From the NCBI GenBank assembly GCA_019217005.1, contig JAHBNG010000011.1:124001-188000 (forward strand): a DNA stretch of 64,000 bases. The letters run 5' to 3'. The notes beneath the pieces are model-generated. The model saw only the letters and a list, made by a program, of their open reading frames with translations, was not told where the DNA came from and made no database searches. The position numbers and the translations under genes are program-made. This document shows positions 1-8,654 of this stretch, in pieces; the first letter of the stretch is position 1, and each line of letters starts with the position of its first letter. Source of the stretch: Chloroflexi bacterium TSY. GTDB lineage: Bacteria; Chloroflexota; Anaerolineae; Caldilineales; Caldilineaceae.

Positions 1-938
1 CCAATGAGTGCGAGAGGCATTGAGTAAAGAGCGAGCATCGGACTCGGAACTCGAGAGGTAATAGCGCCTGTCGGGATTGTCTTTTTGCTGAGAATCACCA
101 CAAATCAAGGTGCGTTGGGCTTGAACCATCATGACGGTAGAGAGTTCAGGCCATTGCTCAGAATTGCGCAGATTCTGGATGATGTCGGGGGGCAGAAATG
201 GTCCAGGCTTCTCGGGTTTCAAGCCGACCGTGTCCCTTATCGGTCGTTTTGGCATAATCGTGGTCAAAGGCAGTAAAGTCACTTTCCTCGAGATCCTCAA
301 AGAGCAAGGCGACATCTGCATGTAAGTTTCCTTGATTGCCCTTGAGAGAGAGGAGATAATCAGCCTCATTGTCAATGATGAGCTGTGCAATTTCAGTCTG
401 AGCACCCATAGCATCGATGGTCACGAGTGCCCCTTTGATCTCCAACAAGCGCAGTAACTCTGGAATAGCTGTGATTTCATTCGACTTTTCATCCACTTTC
501 CACTGACCAAGGACTACTTTGTTCAGAGAAGCCCAAGCACTCACCATGTATATGGCTCCTTTGCCCACTGTTTTATCATGGGAACGTCTCAACTGCTTGC
601 CGTCTATTGCCACCACTTCTCCATTCGTCACCTGGCAGACTGCGCTCATCCATTTGCTGAAACATTCGGCAAAGACCTCTCCATCTAGCAATCCAAATAC
701 GCGCCAGAATGTATCGTGCGATGGGATTCCATTTGGCAACTCCAGTATGCTTTCTAGCCACTCCTTTTTTGGCTTTGCCGAATTTTTCGCCCCCTTCCCA
801 ATCGTCTGCTCCGCATATGACTGCACAGATTGCTATCACGATTATATCGATTAGATTGTGGCGTCGATTTATCGGGCTTCTTGGCTCTTCTATGCTTCCA
901 AAGTGCTTTTCTATGCTTGCTATTTCGGGCTTTTCCAT
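1..938 (-). pseudogene. ISAs1-family transposase, partial and frameshifted
   Basis: DDE transposase of the ISAs1 family. It starts at 938 on the minus strand and runs off the left edge of the window. The intact 386-aa version at 18287-19447 shows the family features: an N-terminal segment with EEPRSPINRRHNLIDIIVI, then VAIDGKQLRRS (first catalytic Asp), VTIDAMGAQ and LKGNQGNLH. In this copy the reading frame breaks at two homopolymers (an extra T near 765-770, an extra G near 187-192). Copy 2 has the shorter runs and an open frame, so the breaks here are either real decay or base-calling errors. Elements of this kind move by cut-and-paste with a single encoded transposase. Confidence 0.8.
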
Positions 939-1014
939 TTTGGTTTCTCCTTTTTTGGGTTCCAAAATAGATTATCCCTTCTTTTCTTTCTTGTACAAGT
1001 ACGCGATTGCCCTA
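1..1014 (-). mobile_element. ISAs1-family insertion sequence, copy 1 (left end outside window)
   Basis: This is the same element as the complete IS at 18270-19522, entered part-way through its transposase gene. Its right end carries the inverted repeat ending GCGATTGCCCTA at 1014. It is followed at 1015-1024 by TAGTAATAAT, the same 10-bp sequence that flanks both ends of the second copy. Three homopolymers are one base longer than in copy 2 (G run near 187-192, T runs near 765-770 and 951-956). Confidence 0.85.
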
Positions 1015-1034
1015 TAGTAATAATGGAGGAGCAG

Positions 1035-2558
1035 ATGAATAAAAGATATATGATGTTAAGCTTAACGCTTGCGCTTGTCTTTGCAATGATTGCCACACCG
1101 GCGTTTGCACAAGACTCATCTTGGACCTTTACCCAAATGCAAAATTCGGCCACCACTGCAGGCAAGTTGACAATGTCTGCCTACGCAGTTGAAGGTGGAA
1201 ATGCACAGAATGACGTTTCAAGTGAACAGTATGACATTAATCCAGGTGCTGCACTTGCTTATCATCCAGGTCTTGCACCAAATGTAGATTCTGGTGGTGA
1301 TCGTATTGGTTTGAATTTGGCGGCAGGATTTGAGGGTTCGGCTGTCATCAGCGCTGATGTCACGCTCGCAGCAGTGGTCCAGCTTGGTAACAACAGATCT
1401 GGTACGGCCGGTGACCAGACGAATCCAAATGCAACAGCAACTTCATTCTATCAGGGTGTTAGTTCTGAGAATGCTTCGCAGACGGTAAATTTTCCCTTGG
1501 TAAAACACAACTTCAATGGACAAACCACAAGATTTTATATTCAGGCTGCTGGTTCTGATGCATCTGTCACAATCAACTATAAAATGGATGATGGCTCATC
1601 CTATGACCAAGGCGGAACAAACGGGGTAAGCATATCGGCCAATCGCATGCTGATTTTCAGCCCGGCTGATGCAGGTGTTCCAAGCGAATGTACTGGCAAT
1701 CTTCAGGCTCGCTGTAACATTGGTGCAGCAACCTTCACCTCATCTTCGGGTACAATTGTAGGGGTTGTTGTCGAAAAGCCACATTCGGGTACGCCTTCGG
1801 CGTTTACCTTGAGTACACGCGGTTTAACCTCTAAAGATCAAGGAACCAAACTGCTAGCACCCATCATCAAGAATAACTTTAACGGCGCAACGACTGGCTT
1901 TTCCGTTCAGAATGTAGGTACGGGCACAGCAACTGTCAACATTACGCTGAAGGTGACCAATTCTCCTGATGCAAGCTTAATCGGTCAGCAATTTACGGAT
2001 GAAGTACAGATTGCAGAAGGTGCCGCTCAGGTATTCTCGCCAGCCCAAAATAATTTGGGAGGAATGCCAGCAGGAACATTTGCTTCGGCAACAATAGAAT
2101 CCACCACTGGTCAAAACCTAGTTGGTGCGGTCAACGAATCCAAAGCTCAAGGAGCGACCCCCGGTGGGAGAGCAAAAGCAGTTTATGCTGCATTTAATAT
2201 CACATCTGGCTCCAGCACTGCTACTTCTATCTTAACAGCACCCCTTGTGAAGGAACGATTTGGCGGCATTGAGGGAACGACGGGGTTGGTTGTGGCAAAT
2301 GCAGGTACAGCACCAACAAAACTGAAGGCAACCTATACCGATGCCAATGGAGTAACACGGGTATTTGAAACCAGAGCCGAAATTGAGCCAGGTGCAGCCA
2401 ATTCCTTCTTCCAGGTCTTCAATAATCCTGGTGATAAGTATGTCGCACTGTCTGGTTTCACAAATTTCGCTGACCTATTTGCCACCAAAAACGCCGTGAC
2501 AATTGAAAGTTCAAGTGGTCAAGCCAATTGTTGCAGTTGCTCAGGAATCAGACCGTAA
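1035..2558 (+). CDS. Secreted repeat protein, copy 1
   Basis: A 507-aa exported protein of unknown function. The start ATG 1035 sits 4 bases after a strong GGAGGA ribosome site, and residues 1-26 form a Sec signal peptide ending ATPAFAQ. The mature part is Gly/Thr/Asn-rich. It contains three related modules that begin P-(L/I)-(V/I)-K-x2-F-(N/G)-G-x-TT and continue as beta-rich segments: near PLVKHNFNGQTTRF, APIIKNNFNGATTGF and APLVKERFGGIEGTTGL. This suggests tandem beta-sandwich surface domains. The last codons (CCSCSGIRP) look out of frame: dropping one A near 2522-2525 would give GQPIVAVAQESDRKN and carry the protein to a stop at about 2612. Copy 2 has the same lesion. The ISAs1 element lies just upstream, between an older promoter region and this gene. 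No enzymatic motif recognised. Confidence 0.75.
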   Translation: MNKRYMMLSLTLALVFAMIATPAFAQDSSWTFTQMQNSATTAGKLTMSAYAVEGGNAQNDVSSEQYDINPGAALAYHPGLAPNVDSGGDRIGLNLAAGFEGSAVISADVTLAAVVQLGNNRSGTAGDQTNPNATATSFYQGVSSENASQTVNFPLVKHNFNGQTTRFYIQAAGSDASVTINYKMDDGSSYDQGGTNGVSISANRMLIFSPADAGVPSECTGNLQARCNIGAATFTSSSGTIVGVVVEKPHSGTPSAFTLSTRGLTSKDQGTKLLAPIIKNNFNGATTGFSVQNVGTGTATVNITLKVTNSPDASLIGQQFTDEVQIAEGAAQVFSPAQNNLGGMPAGTFASATIESTTGQNLVGAVNESKAQGATPGGRAKAVYAAFNITSGSSTATSILTAPLVKERFGGIEGTTGLVVANAGTAPTKLKATYTDANGVTRVFETRAEIEPGAANSFFQVFNNPGDKYVALSGFTNFADLFATKNAVTIESSSGQANCCSCSGIRP

Positions 2559-2618
2559 GAATGCCAGATTGGATATCAAAAACTACGAAGGGTTCAATCA
2601 ACCCACCAACTGATTAGG

Positions 2619-3853
2619 CTAAACCAAAAAAATAATTATACGCGAACGAGAGAATGGAGAGGGGGGAATAAGGACAAACCATTTTTCTAAACCAGGTAAA
2701 CGTTGGAAGCGTTGTTCCAAACGGTCCATCTCTTTCTGAGTGAGTTTGACGCCGGTCTCATAAAGAGTGGAATTCAGGTGAACGAAGGGTTGTAGTTGGT
2801 TAAAGCGAAAAGAACGGGCAAAATTGAGAACGGTCTCAAGAGAATCGAGAAGAGAACCGTTCCAGTGTTTTCAAGATGGCCCCAAACCCGTTCGATGGGG
2901 TTGTATTTACTGTGATAAGGAGGGTAGCAGGCGAGCTGAATAGAGAGACGATAGTGCTCAACAAACTGAGTGAGACGATACATAAACTGAGTCCGACGGG
3001 TATGATTTTCGGGACCATTGTCCTGATTGATCACGAGGGTCTTGACGTGAGGAAAGTGTTCACGTACGCTTTCCCAAAAATCAATCAGGCAGTCGACAAT
3101 ACAGTCACTAGTCACTTTCGACTGAGTCAAGTAAAGAAAGAGTTCCTTGGTTGAAGGGAGGTAAATGCCAAAAGGAGTGACTTTCTCGGTCTTCTTATCT
3201 TGAAAGTCATGATCGAGCGCTTTGACAACCACTCGACTTATCCCTTCTCTCGAGAAACGGTCAAGTAAAATCGTCGCTTTGGCATCCCAAGAGAGGCGCA
3301 GAACCGTCTCGTCTGCATCCGCTTCTTGATTGATCTGATGAATTCTATCAAAGATCGCATCGGTCTCTGGGATCTTTTTCACTGGTTGACTTTTTTTGAC
3401 CCGGTTTGAGCCATAGCCTAACTCATTGAGCTTCAAGCGGATGGCCTCTTCGCCAGGCAATTCCTCATCTGTGTATCCTTTCTGCTCGATGAGCTGGGTA
3501 CGCATTTCGGCGGCGGTTAGTCGAGTGTACAATTGGGGGGTTCGAAAGGTGGGATCGGTCTGGCTGAATTGATCGGCGATTTCAACCATATCGGCCAGTA
3601 AAGTGGGGATATGGTCTTCGGCTTTTTTGCGACCACGTCGGTGGCTTTGGTCGACATAACAGAAGCCGCCTTCTAGTTCTTCCAGGGCTTTGGCTATCGT
3701 CGCCCGATTCCAGCCCAACTCTCGTTCTGCTTTCGTCGGACTCCCTTCGCATATCGTTTTGACCGTTTGGGCCATGAAGTGCCTTCTTTCGTATCCACTT
3801 AACATGGCCTTCGTCTCTTTCAAGACTTCAACCATTTCTGGCGAGATTGTCAT
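2619..3853 (-). pseudogene. ISAzo13-family transposase, -1 frame lesion near the C terminus
   Basis: Starts at ATG 3853 and is open for 359 codons to 2774. Family signatures are LSWDAKATILLDRFSR, TLVINQDNGPENHTRR and YYPPYHSKYNPIER-like text (here CYPPYHSKYNPIERVWGHLEN), which are the second Asp and the catalytic Glu region of ISAzo13 DDE transposases. Directly after HLEN the frame becomes atypical. The -1 frame instead reads HWNGSLLDSLETVLNFARSF and continues for about 80 residues towards 2619, which is the normal family C terminus. The shift lies near 2865-2871 and is identical in both copies, so it predates the duplication, or is a shared base-calling error. No classical slippery heptamer is evident. 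An N-terminal helix-turn-helix-like region (SPTKAERELGWNRATIAKAL) is present. Confidence 0.75.
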
Positions 3854-3910
3854 TTTTGCTCCTTTTGGAGAGCTAGTTTAACACCTTCTCGCGTATATTT
3901 TATTTTTTGG
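2624..3910 (-). mobile_element. ISAzo13-like insertion sequence, copy 1
   Basis: About 1.29 kb, bounded by imperfect inverted repeats of about 22 bp: CCAAAAAAATAATTATACGC at the left and its near-complement at the right end (3889-3910). The single gene inside is an ISAzo13-type transposase on the minus strand. I could not recognise a clear target duplication, so the outer limits are approximate. Confidence 0.7.
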
Positions 3911-3947
3911 ATTGGCCTTACACAATTCTGTCGATGTAATGGGAGAA

Positions 3948-4020
3948 TGTCCCAAAGTGTGTAACTGCAACCGATTCTCTGACTGAGCGGTGTCCATTTA
4001 CACACTTTGTGGTACACACT
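3948..4020. repeat. R1 palindromic repeat
   Basis: About 73 bp with near-complementary ends TGTCCCAAAGTGTGTAA and TTTACACACTTTGTGGTACA. The centre reads GATTCTCTGACTGAGCGGTG. Related copies lie at 4152-4225 (diverged), 8590-8640 (half), 41116-41189, 47721-47794 and 53352-53508 (interrupted), all intergenic. It has no coding capacity and is a MITE-like or REP-like family. Confidence 0.8.
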
Positions 4021-4077
4021 TGATGTAATCATCTAGGATGCCTATCGCACGAAGACAATACTCATAGAGTTTGGTTA

Positions 4078-4107
4078 GAAGCCACCTTGTTCGAACGAGG
4101 TGGCTTC
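4078..4107 (+). terminator. Perfect-arm hairpin, possible terminator
   Basis: A 30-bp palindrome of GAAGCCACCTTGTTCG and CGAACGAGGTGGCTTC, with one mismatch, centred on TTCGAA. It could fold into a strong stem in RNA. The T tract after it is weak (CAATTTCGATT), so its terminator role is only possible. It lies between the ISAzo13-like element and the lipoprotein gene. Confidence 0.4.
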
Positions 4108-4151
4108 AATTTCGATTATGGTAATTTAGTTTGCATCTCAACGATATGGGC

Positions 4152-4225
4152 GGTATACCACAAATTGTGTAAAATGTACTTGATTTCTCAGAGCAAAAGA
4201 GAATTTACACACAATTGGGGATACC
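4152..4225. repeat. R1-related palindrome upstream of lipoprotein gene
   Basis: Ends GGTATACCACAAATTGTGTA and TTTACACACAATTGGGGATA are near-complementary and resemble the R1 ends, but the centre differs. The element finishes 26 bp before the lipoprotein start codon and would form a hairpin in the leader if transcribed. Confidence 0.6.
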
Positions 4226-4251
4226 ACCTACAATATGGGAGACGATATATC

Positions 4252-4887
4252 ATGGCTAGATCGGGCGTCGCTGTTTGGTCCTCAACAATACTGTTTATTG
4301 CTACAGCGTTCATCTTGGCATCGTGTGGTGGAGGAACAGCGTTTCAATTGCTTCCTGACCCGGCAAGAGATGCATCAACAGATGCGTATCCTGCTCCTGA
4401 CCCAGCCGCAGTAGAGGCACCACAACCGGCCAATGCTGTCAGCGATGCCTATCCAGCTCCTAACCCCACCCTAACACCAACTCCGCCATCTGCAAGTGAT
4501 TCTGACGATGCCTATCCAGCTCCAGTAGACGTCGAAGTTGCTGTGCCAGAAGGAGTTGTCATCGGCCCAGATTTTACGATTCATCGTCCTGTAGTGGCCG
4601 GTTCTCTGTTTGTATCGGGTACGGGGCCAGCGAATGTGCCGATTCGGTTGATTGATATGACCGAAATGGGACCTATTCTTGCCGAGACCCTGATTGACCC
4701 GGATGGGAATTTTATTTTTGAATTACAAGAGCCGCTTAAGGCGGAGCATTCAATTGCCCTTAGAATTGGTGATTTAGAAGGGACTGGACTGAATCCGGAT
4801 CATTTCCAGTATAATCCCAATTATTATGGAGAACCATTTATCGGGACACTCTTCGACATCGTTGCTGTCCGACCTCAATCAGAATGA
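4252..4887 (+). CDS. Lipoprotein with DAYPAP repeats, copy 1
   Basis: A 211-aa predicted lipoprotein. ATG 4252 follows GGGAGA by about 9 bases. Residues 10-25 form a hydrophobic signal ending in the lipobox LASC, with Cys25 as lipidation site. A low-complexity Pro/Ala/Asp linker (residues about 36-90) holds three DAYPAP motifs, a spacer style common in Chloroflexota exported proteins. The C-terminal half (VVAGSLFVSGTGPANVPIRL to the end) resembles a small beta-sandwich of the bacterial Ig/carboxypeptidase-regulatory kind (GTGPANVPIRLID...DPDGNFIF). Function unknown; probably a surface-anchored structural or adhesion protein. An identical copy lies at 22760-23395. Confidence 0.75.
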   Translation: MARSGVAVWSSTILFIATAFILASCGGGTAFQLLPDPARDASTDAYPAPDPAAVEAPQPANAVSDAYPAPNPTLTPTPPSASDSDDAYPAPVDVEVAVPEGVVIGPDFTIHRPVVAGSLFVSGTGPANVPIRLIDMTEMGPILAETLIDPDGNFIFELQEPLKAEHSIALRIGDLEGTGLNPDHFQYNPNYYGEPFIGTLFDIVAVRPQSE

Positions 4888-6442
4888 ATAGGCAGTATGC
4901 ATACCATACAAACCATCTTTGCTCATCTATCTACCAGATGAGTGCCTTCTCTGACTAACAACTATATTGCGGTTGTGGTGAACCTCCCCCCGATTTCATC
5001 GCTTTACCAGATAAATAACCCCTGTTTTCATGCAGAGCAAAGTATAAAAATTTAGCAATTCGCACATATCTGGGAGGTGAGCAAACAATCTTCATCACAT
5101 ACTGTGCAGCTGCCTGGCTCATCTGGATGCCAGGTAGTTTGTTAGAGAGACTCCTACGCCTATATGTTTCACGAGATTGGATTGTCCGATTATCGATTCA
5201 AGTCGGGCTAGGATTATCGTTTTGGCCGATCCTTTTTTTGTGGACTTCGACCCTTGGATTTGAATGGACCCCATTAACGGCTCGATGGGTTGCATTCCTT
5301 CTTGGATTGGCTGGTCTTCTACTGTTCCTCTGCAGGCCGCTTGAACGGTGGCACAAACGCATTCACCAACTCAAGCAGAATTTTCTTTGGTATGTCCTGT
5401 TTGGTTTCATCTTGATCCTGGCTATCGTCACACGCCATGTCCAAATACGGTTCCTGGTTTTGCCAAATTGGGTCGATTCCGTCCATCACACAATGGTGAC
5501 TCTCTTATTACTCGATTCCGGCTCTCTTCCTACGACCTATGATCCATATATTCCTGACGGCCGATTTTTTTACCACTGGGGGTTTCATGCCCATCTTGTC
5601 TGGCTCAATTGGTTATTAGGCGACCATCTCCCAGTAGACGTTGCCAAACGGATGTTGCTATTCGGTCAGATTCTAAATGTCTTAAGCGCAGTCATGCTCT
5701 ATGCCGTTGGGCGCATCCTCTTTCAAAGTCGGCGGGCAGGGCTGCTCACCGCAGTATTCGGCACGCTTGTTTCATGGTATCCAGCCTATTATGCTTCCTG
5801 GGGCCGCTATACTCAGCTTACAGGGGTACTTGTCCTATTACCTCTGTTTGTGGTCTTTTTGCGGTTTCATCAATTCCGGTCATGGAGGACAATCTGCGCC
5901 GCGGCCTTTCTTGCCTCTGGTCTGTTTTTGATTCATGTACGCATCGCTTTTCTTGCTTGTATCCTCTTCATGGCTGTCATTCTTTGGATACATATAGGAT
6001 CTCGCGCAAAGCAAAGCCTAGGTCGATGGATCTGCGCTTTAATCCTCACGGGTCTAATTGTATTGCCTTGGCTCTATCGACTGCTGAATAATCCTCGACT
6101 ACAACAGATTCTTACTACTTCAACAGCAGAAACGCAACAATGGTGGAGCACCTACAATGAGATCCCTTGGACTCTGGTTTGGTCGCCACGGAATCATGAA
6201 TTATTGGCTTTAGCGACTGGAGGAATGAGTGGGCTAACCGGATGGGGAGAACCGCCAGCATGGTTGCGGATTGCGTCGGCCATCTGGTCTATTCTGCTGC
6301 TGACCTTCATTGGACATGCTGCGTTGCGTTTGAGATGGAGCATTGTCAGGCAGCGGCTTTTTATGGCCAGTGGAATTGTCTATACCTGGTGTGCATTCAC
6401 TGCTATTCTGTTGAATCTGGATAAACTTGAACTCCCTTCGCA

Positions 6443-7946
6443 CTTTACTTTCTGGTAAAAGAAAAGAGATGAGGTGAGAAATGTGACAAAAAGCGGTTAG
6501 CGTTTCATCCTAAAGGTAGAGAACCCAAAAAGGAGGAAGGAATGCTAACCGCGCCAGAAATAACTATAGCAGTACTGATGAATGTATTGCAAGTAACGCC
6601 GGTGGGAACAAACGTAAATGTAATGCGTCTGATGTGGGCGATGATGAATGGGTCGTTTCTGAAAAGTCGAGGAGCAATCCATAGTGGATTGAGTGAAAGC
6701 GGGTTTGAAGATGAGGAGCTCCGGCGAAGCTGGTGGAGCTTTCGATATGGATCATGGGATATTGCAAGCCTGCTCTCATCGTGGCAAGAAGAAGTGGAGT
6801 GGAAAGGGGAATGGGAGGCAAAAAAGTTAGAAGGATACCGAGTGAAAAGCATAGATATCACAGGGTTCTGGCGACCGAAGCTGCAAGGGAAAGTGAACCG
6901 ACTCTATAACTCAACGGCTCGTCGGGCATTGCCCGCGCTCATCTTTGGAGTGATGATAAGCTCGGGGGAGATAGGCGGGAAACGAGTGCCACTGCTCAAG
7001 GCAATCATGAGATGCGAGGTAGGCACAAAGGAAAGTGAGTTTCGGAAAAAGCTGCTGAAAGAGACGAAGAAATCACTGGAGTCAGACGAAGTGGCGGTGG
7101 TCGATGCCGGGTTTACAATCAGAGAAATGCTAGAAAGCGACGTCGACCGATTTGTCCTTCGGGAAGCGATTAACTGCACAGCGCGCCGCAATGAGTTACC
7201 CGAACGTAAGGAAAAAGGCAGACCACCCGAATATGGTGATATTGTGCGTCCGCTCTCTCGATGCTATAGGGGAAAGCGACTCGAGGCCACAACTCCAGAC
7301 TCGTTTGGTCAATTTGTCTATAGTGGTCGCCTGATTCGCTATCAAGCATGGCACAATCTCGTCCCCAGGACAACCAAGGTGGATACAGCCAACCGCACCT
7401 ATTCGATTTACGTCTTTCAGGATCCTGCTTATCACACACCTTTGGTTCTGGCGACCGTCATGGCTTTACAAGCTGAAACCATTTATCTTTTCTATCTGGA
7501 GCGCTGGCCTGTTGAACATCCCCCCTTGGCTTCCAAGCAGATGATTGGCTTACATCGTCAATTTGTTCATGCCGATGAGGCTTGCTTCCGCTTACCTGAA
7601 CTGGGGCTGCTGGCTGGCAATCTTCTTTCCCATTTAGCCGCTTCTCTTCCTCCCATACCGACTGGCTACTGGGATCGAGAGCCTCAAGCCACTCCCGGCA
7701 GGCTGCGCCGCGTTCTCTCGAGTGCTCTTTTTCCAACTCCCGACCAACTCGACCCTGACTTTCGGAAAAAGGCCTCGGTTTCACACCATTTCCCTAAAGG
7801 CGTTCTCGCTCATCGCCGCCTCAATGCCGCTGCTTAAACTAGCCGAGCACTATTTTTACATTTTATCCCGTTTTTTCAGGGTGGATTCTTTTTTCCGCCC
7901 CTTTCGGTTTGCCCTTTGTCACTCAAGCCTTTACCAGAAAGTAAAG
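6443..7946 (+). mobile_element. IS4-superfamily insertion sequence, copy 1
   Basis: A 1504-bp element with terminal inverted repeats CTTTACTTTCTGGTAAA and a perfect 6-bp target duplication TTCGCA (6437-6442 and 7947-7952). A second genomic locus of the same IS at 48432-49908 also has a 6-bp duplication (TTGTTA), which fixes the ends. Confidence 0.92.
6542..7837 (+). CDS. IS4-superfamily transposase, copy 1
   Basis: A 431-aa DDE transposase. ATG 6542 follows AGGAGGAAGGA. The IS4 signature Y-x2-R-x3-E-x6-K is exact in YLERWPVEHPPLASK. The other catalytic Asp residues are plausibly in SIDITGFWRPK and VVDAGFTIREM. In this copy the C terminus reads ASVSHHFPKGVLAHRRLNAAA. In copy 2 an extra A in the run near 26275 truncates it to 418 aa, so the frame here is likely the functional one. 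It is the only gene of the element and catalyses its excision and insertion. Confidence 0.85.
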   Translation: MLTAPEITIAVLMNVLQVTPVGTNVNVMRLMWAMMNGSFLKSRGAIHSGLSESGFEDEELRRSWWSFRYGSWDIASLLSSWQEEVEWKGEWEAKKLEGYRVKSIDITGFWRPKLQGKVNRLYNSTARRALPALIFGVMISSGEIGGKRVPLLKAIMRCEVGTKESEFRKKLLKETKKSLESDEVAVVDAGFTIREMLESDVDRFVLREAINCTARRNELPERKEKGRPPEYGDIVRPLSRCYRGKRLEATTPDSFGQFVYSGRLIRYQAWHNLVPRTTKVDTANRTYSIYVFQDPAYHTPLVLATVMALQAETIYLFYLERWPVEHPPLASKQMIGLHRQFVHADEACFRLPELGLLAGNLLSHLAASLPPIPTGYWDREPQATPGRLRRVLSSALFPTPDQLDPDFRKKASVSHHFPKGVLAHRRLNAAA

Positions 7947-8589
7947 TTCGCATAGAGTTGTTCATAACAGTGCGGCGGTCATCACATTATTCGTACCGCT
8001 CAGCTTGCTCGGAGGAGGATTCTTGGCCTTTGTCTATCGTTCTCTATTCTATCGACGACATTGGTCCCAGATTAGTAAAATCGTGAGTGTAGTGAGTATC
8101 GTCAGCATTGCACTGGCAGGCTCTTATGGCATGCGCAACATAATCAATCCAAATACGGTGTTAATTGAATCAGAAGATCTGGAAGCCATTGAATGGTTGG
8201 CAAACAACACCGAACCAACAGCGAAGATTGGCGTAAATGCCAAAAGGTGGTTGCGCAACAGCTATCGTGGGACAGATGGTGGATATTGGATTTCAGTTTT
8301 GACAAAACGTTGGTCAATCTTACCGCCGGCCTTATATCCACTCGCCTATGCATCAAATGAAGCGCAAGAAATCAATACACGTTTAACGAATTGGACAACA
8401 ATATCCGCAGATGGTCCGGAATTGCTTCATCAGATATCCAGAGATAACGGGATAACACATCTTTATATTGGTGCAAAAGGTGGGCATCTGGATGTCTATA
8501 GACTGCAAACAATGCCAAATAGCCAACTCATCTATCAGAATAGAGGTATCTACATTTTCGAACTCAGTGAAACTGTCCCTCAATAAAGA

Positions 8590-8640
8590 GTGTGTACCCC
8601 AAAGTGTGTAAATGGACACTGATCAGTCAGAGAATCGAAA
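8590..8640. repeat. Half R1 palindromic repeat
   Basis: GTGTGTACCCCAAAGTGTGT followed by AAATGGACACTGATCAGTCA matches one arm and the centre of R1. The second arm is missing. It lies between two convergent membrane-protein genes. Confidence 0.65.
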
Positions 8641-8654
8641 GAAAGGTTCACACC

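Larger units (their letters stand above)
5127..8586 (+). pseudogene. GT-C-like polytopic membrane protein, split by an IS4-type IS (copy 1)
   Basis: The two halves, 5127-6442 and 7953-8586, encode one integral membrane protein. Removing the IS (6443-7946) plus one TTCGCA joins them in frame as ...LELPSH-RVVHNSAAVITL..., giving about 649 aa. That matches the 639-aa paralogue at 8655-10574. Shared features are an early luminal motif WVDSVHHTM (paralogue WSDSLHHTL), then PTTYDPYIPDGRFFYHWGFH, many hydrophobic helices and a soluble C-terminal tail with EDLEAIEWLANNT. The acidic-loop-plus-helices layout is typical of GT-C-fold lipid-linked sugar transferases (DUF6541/PMT-like), so a role in cell-surface glycan assembly is inferred. 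Open frame and paralogue similarity extend upstream of ATG 5127 to the GGGAGGTGAG site near 5072, so the true start may be a non-ATG codon there. Confidence 0.75.

Noticed and set aside
2865..2871. Programmed -1 ribosomal frameshift in the ISAzo13-like transposase
   Set aside because: There is no X-XXY-YYZ heptamer in the right phase; kept only as an open question.
6505..7439. Minus-strand open frames inside the IS4-type transposase gene
   Set aside because: They mirror the transposase codons, have Ser/Leu-rich composition and no recognisable domain.
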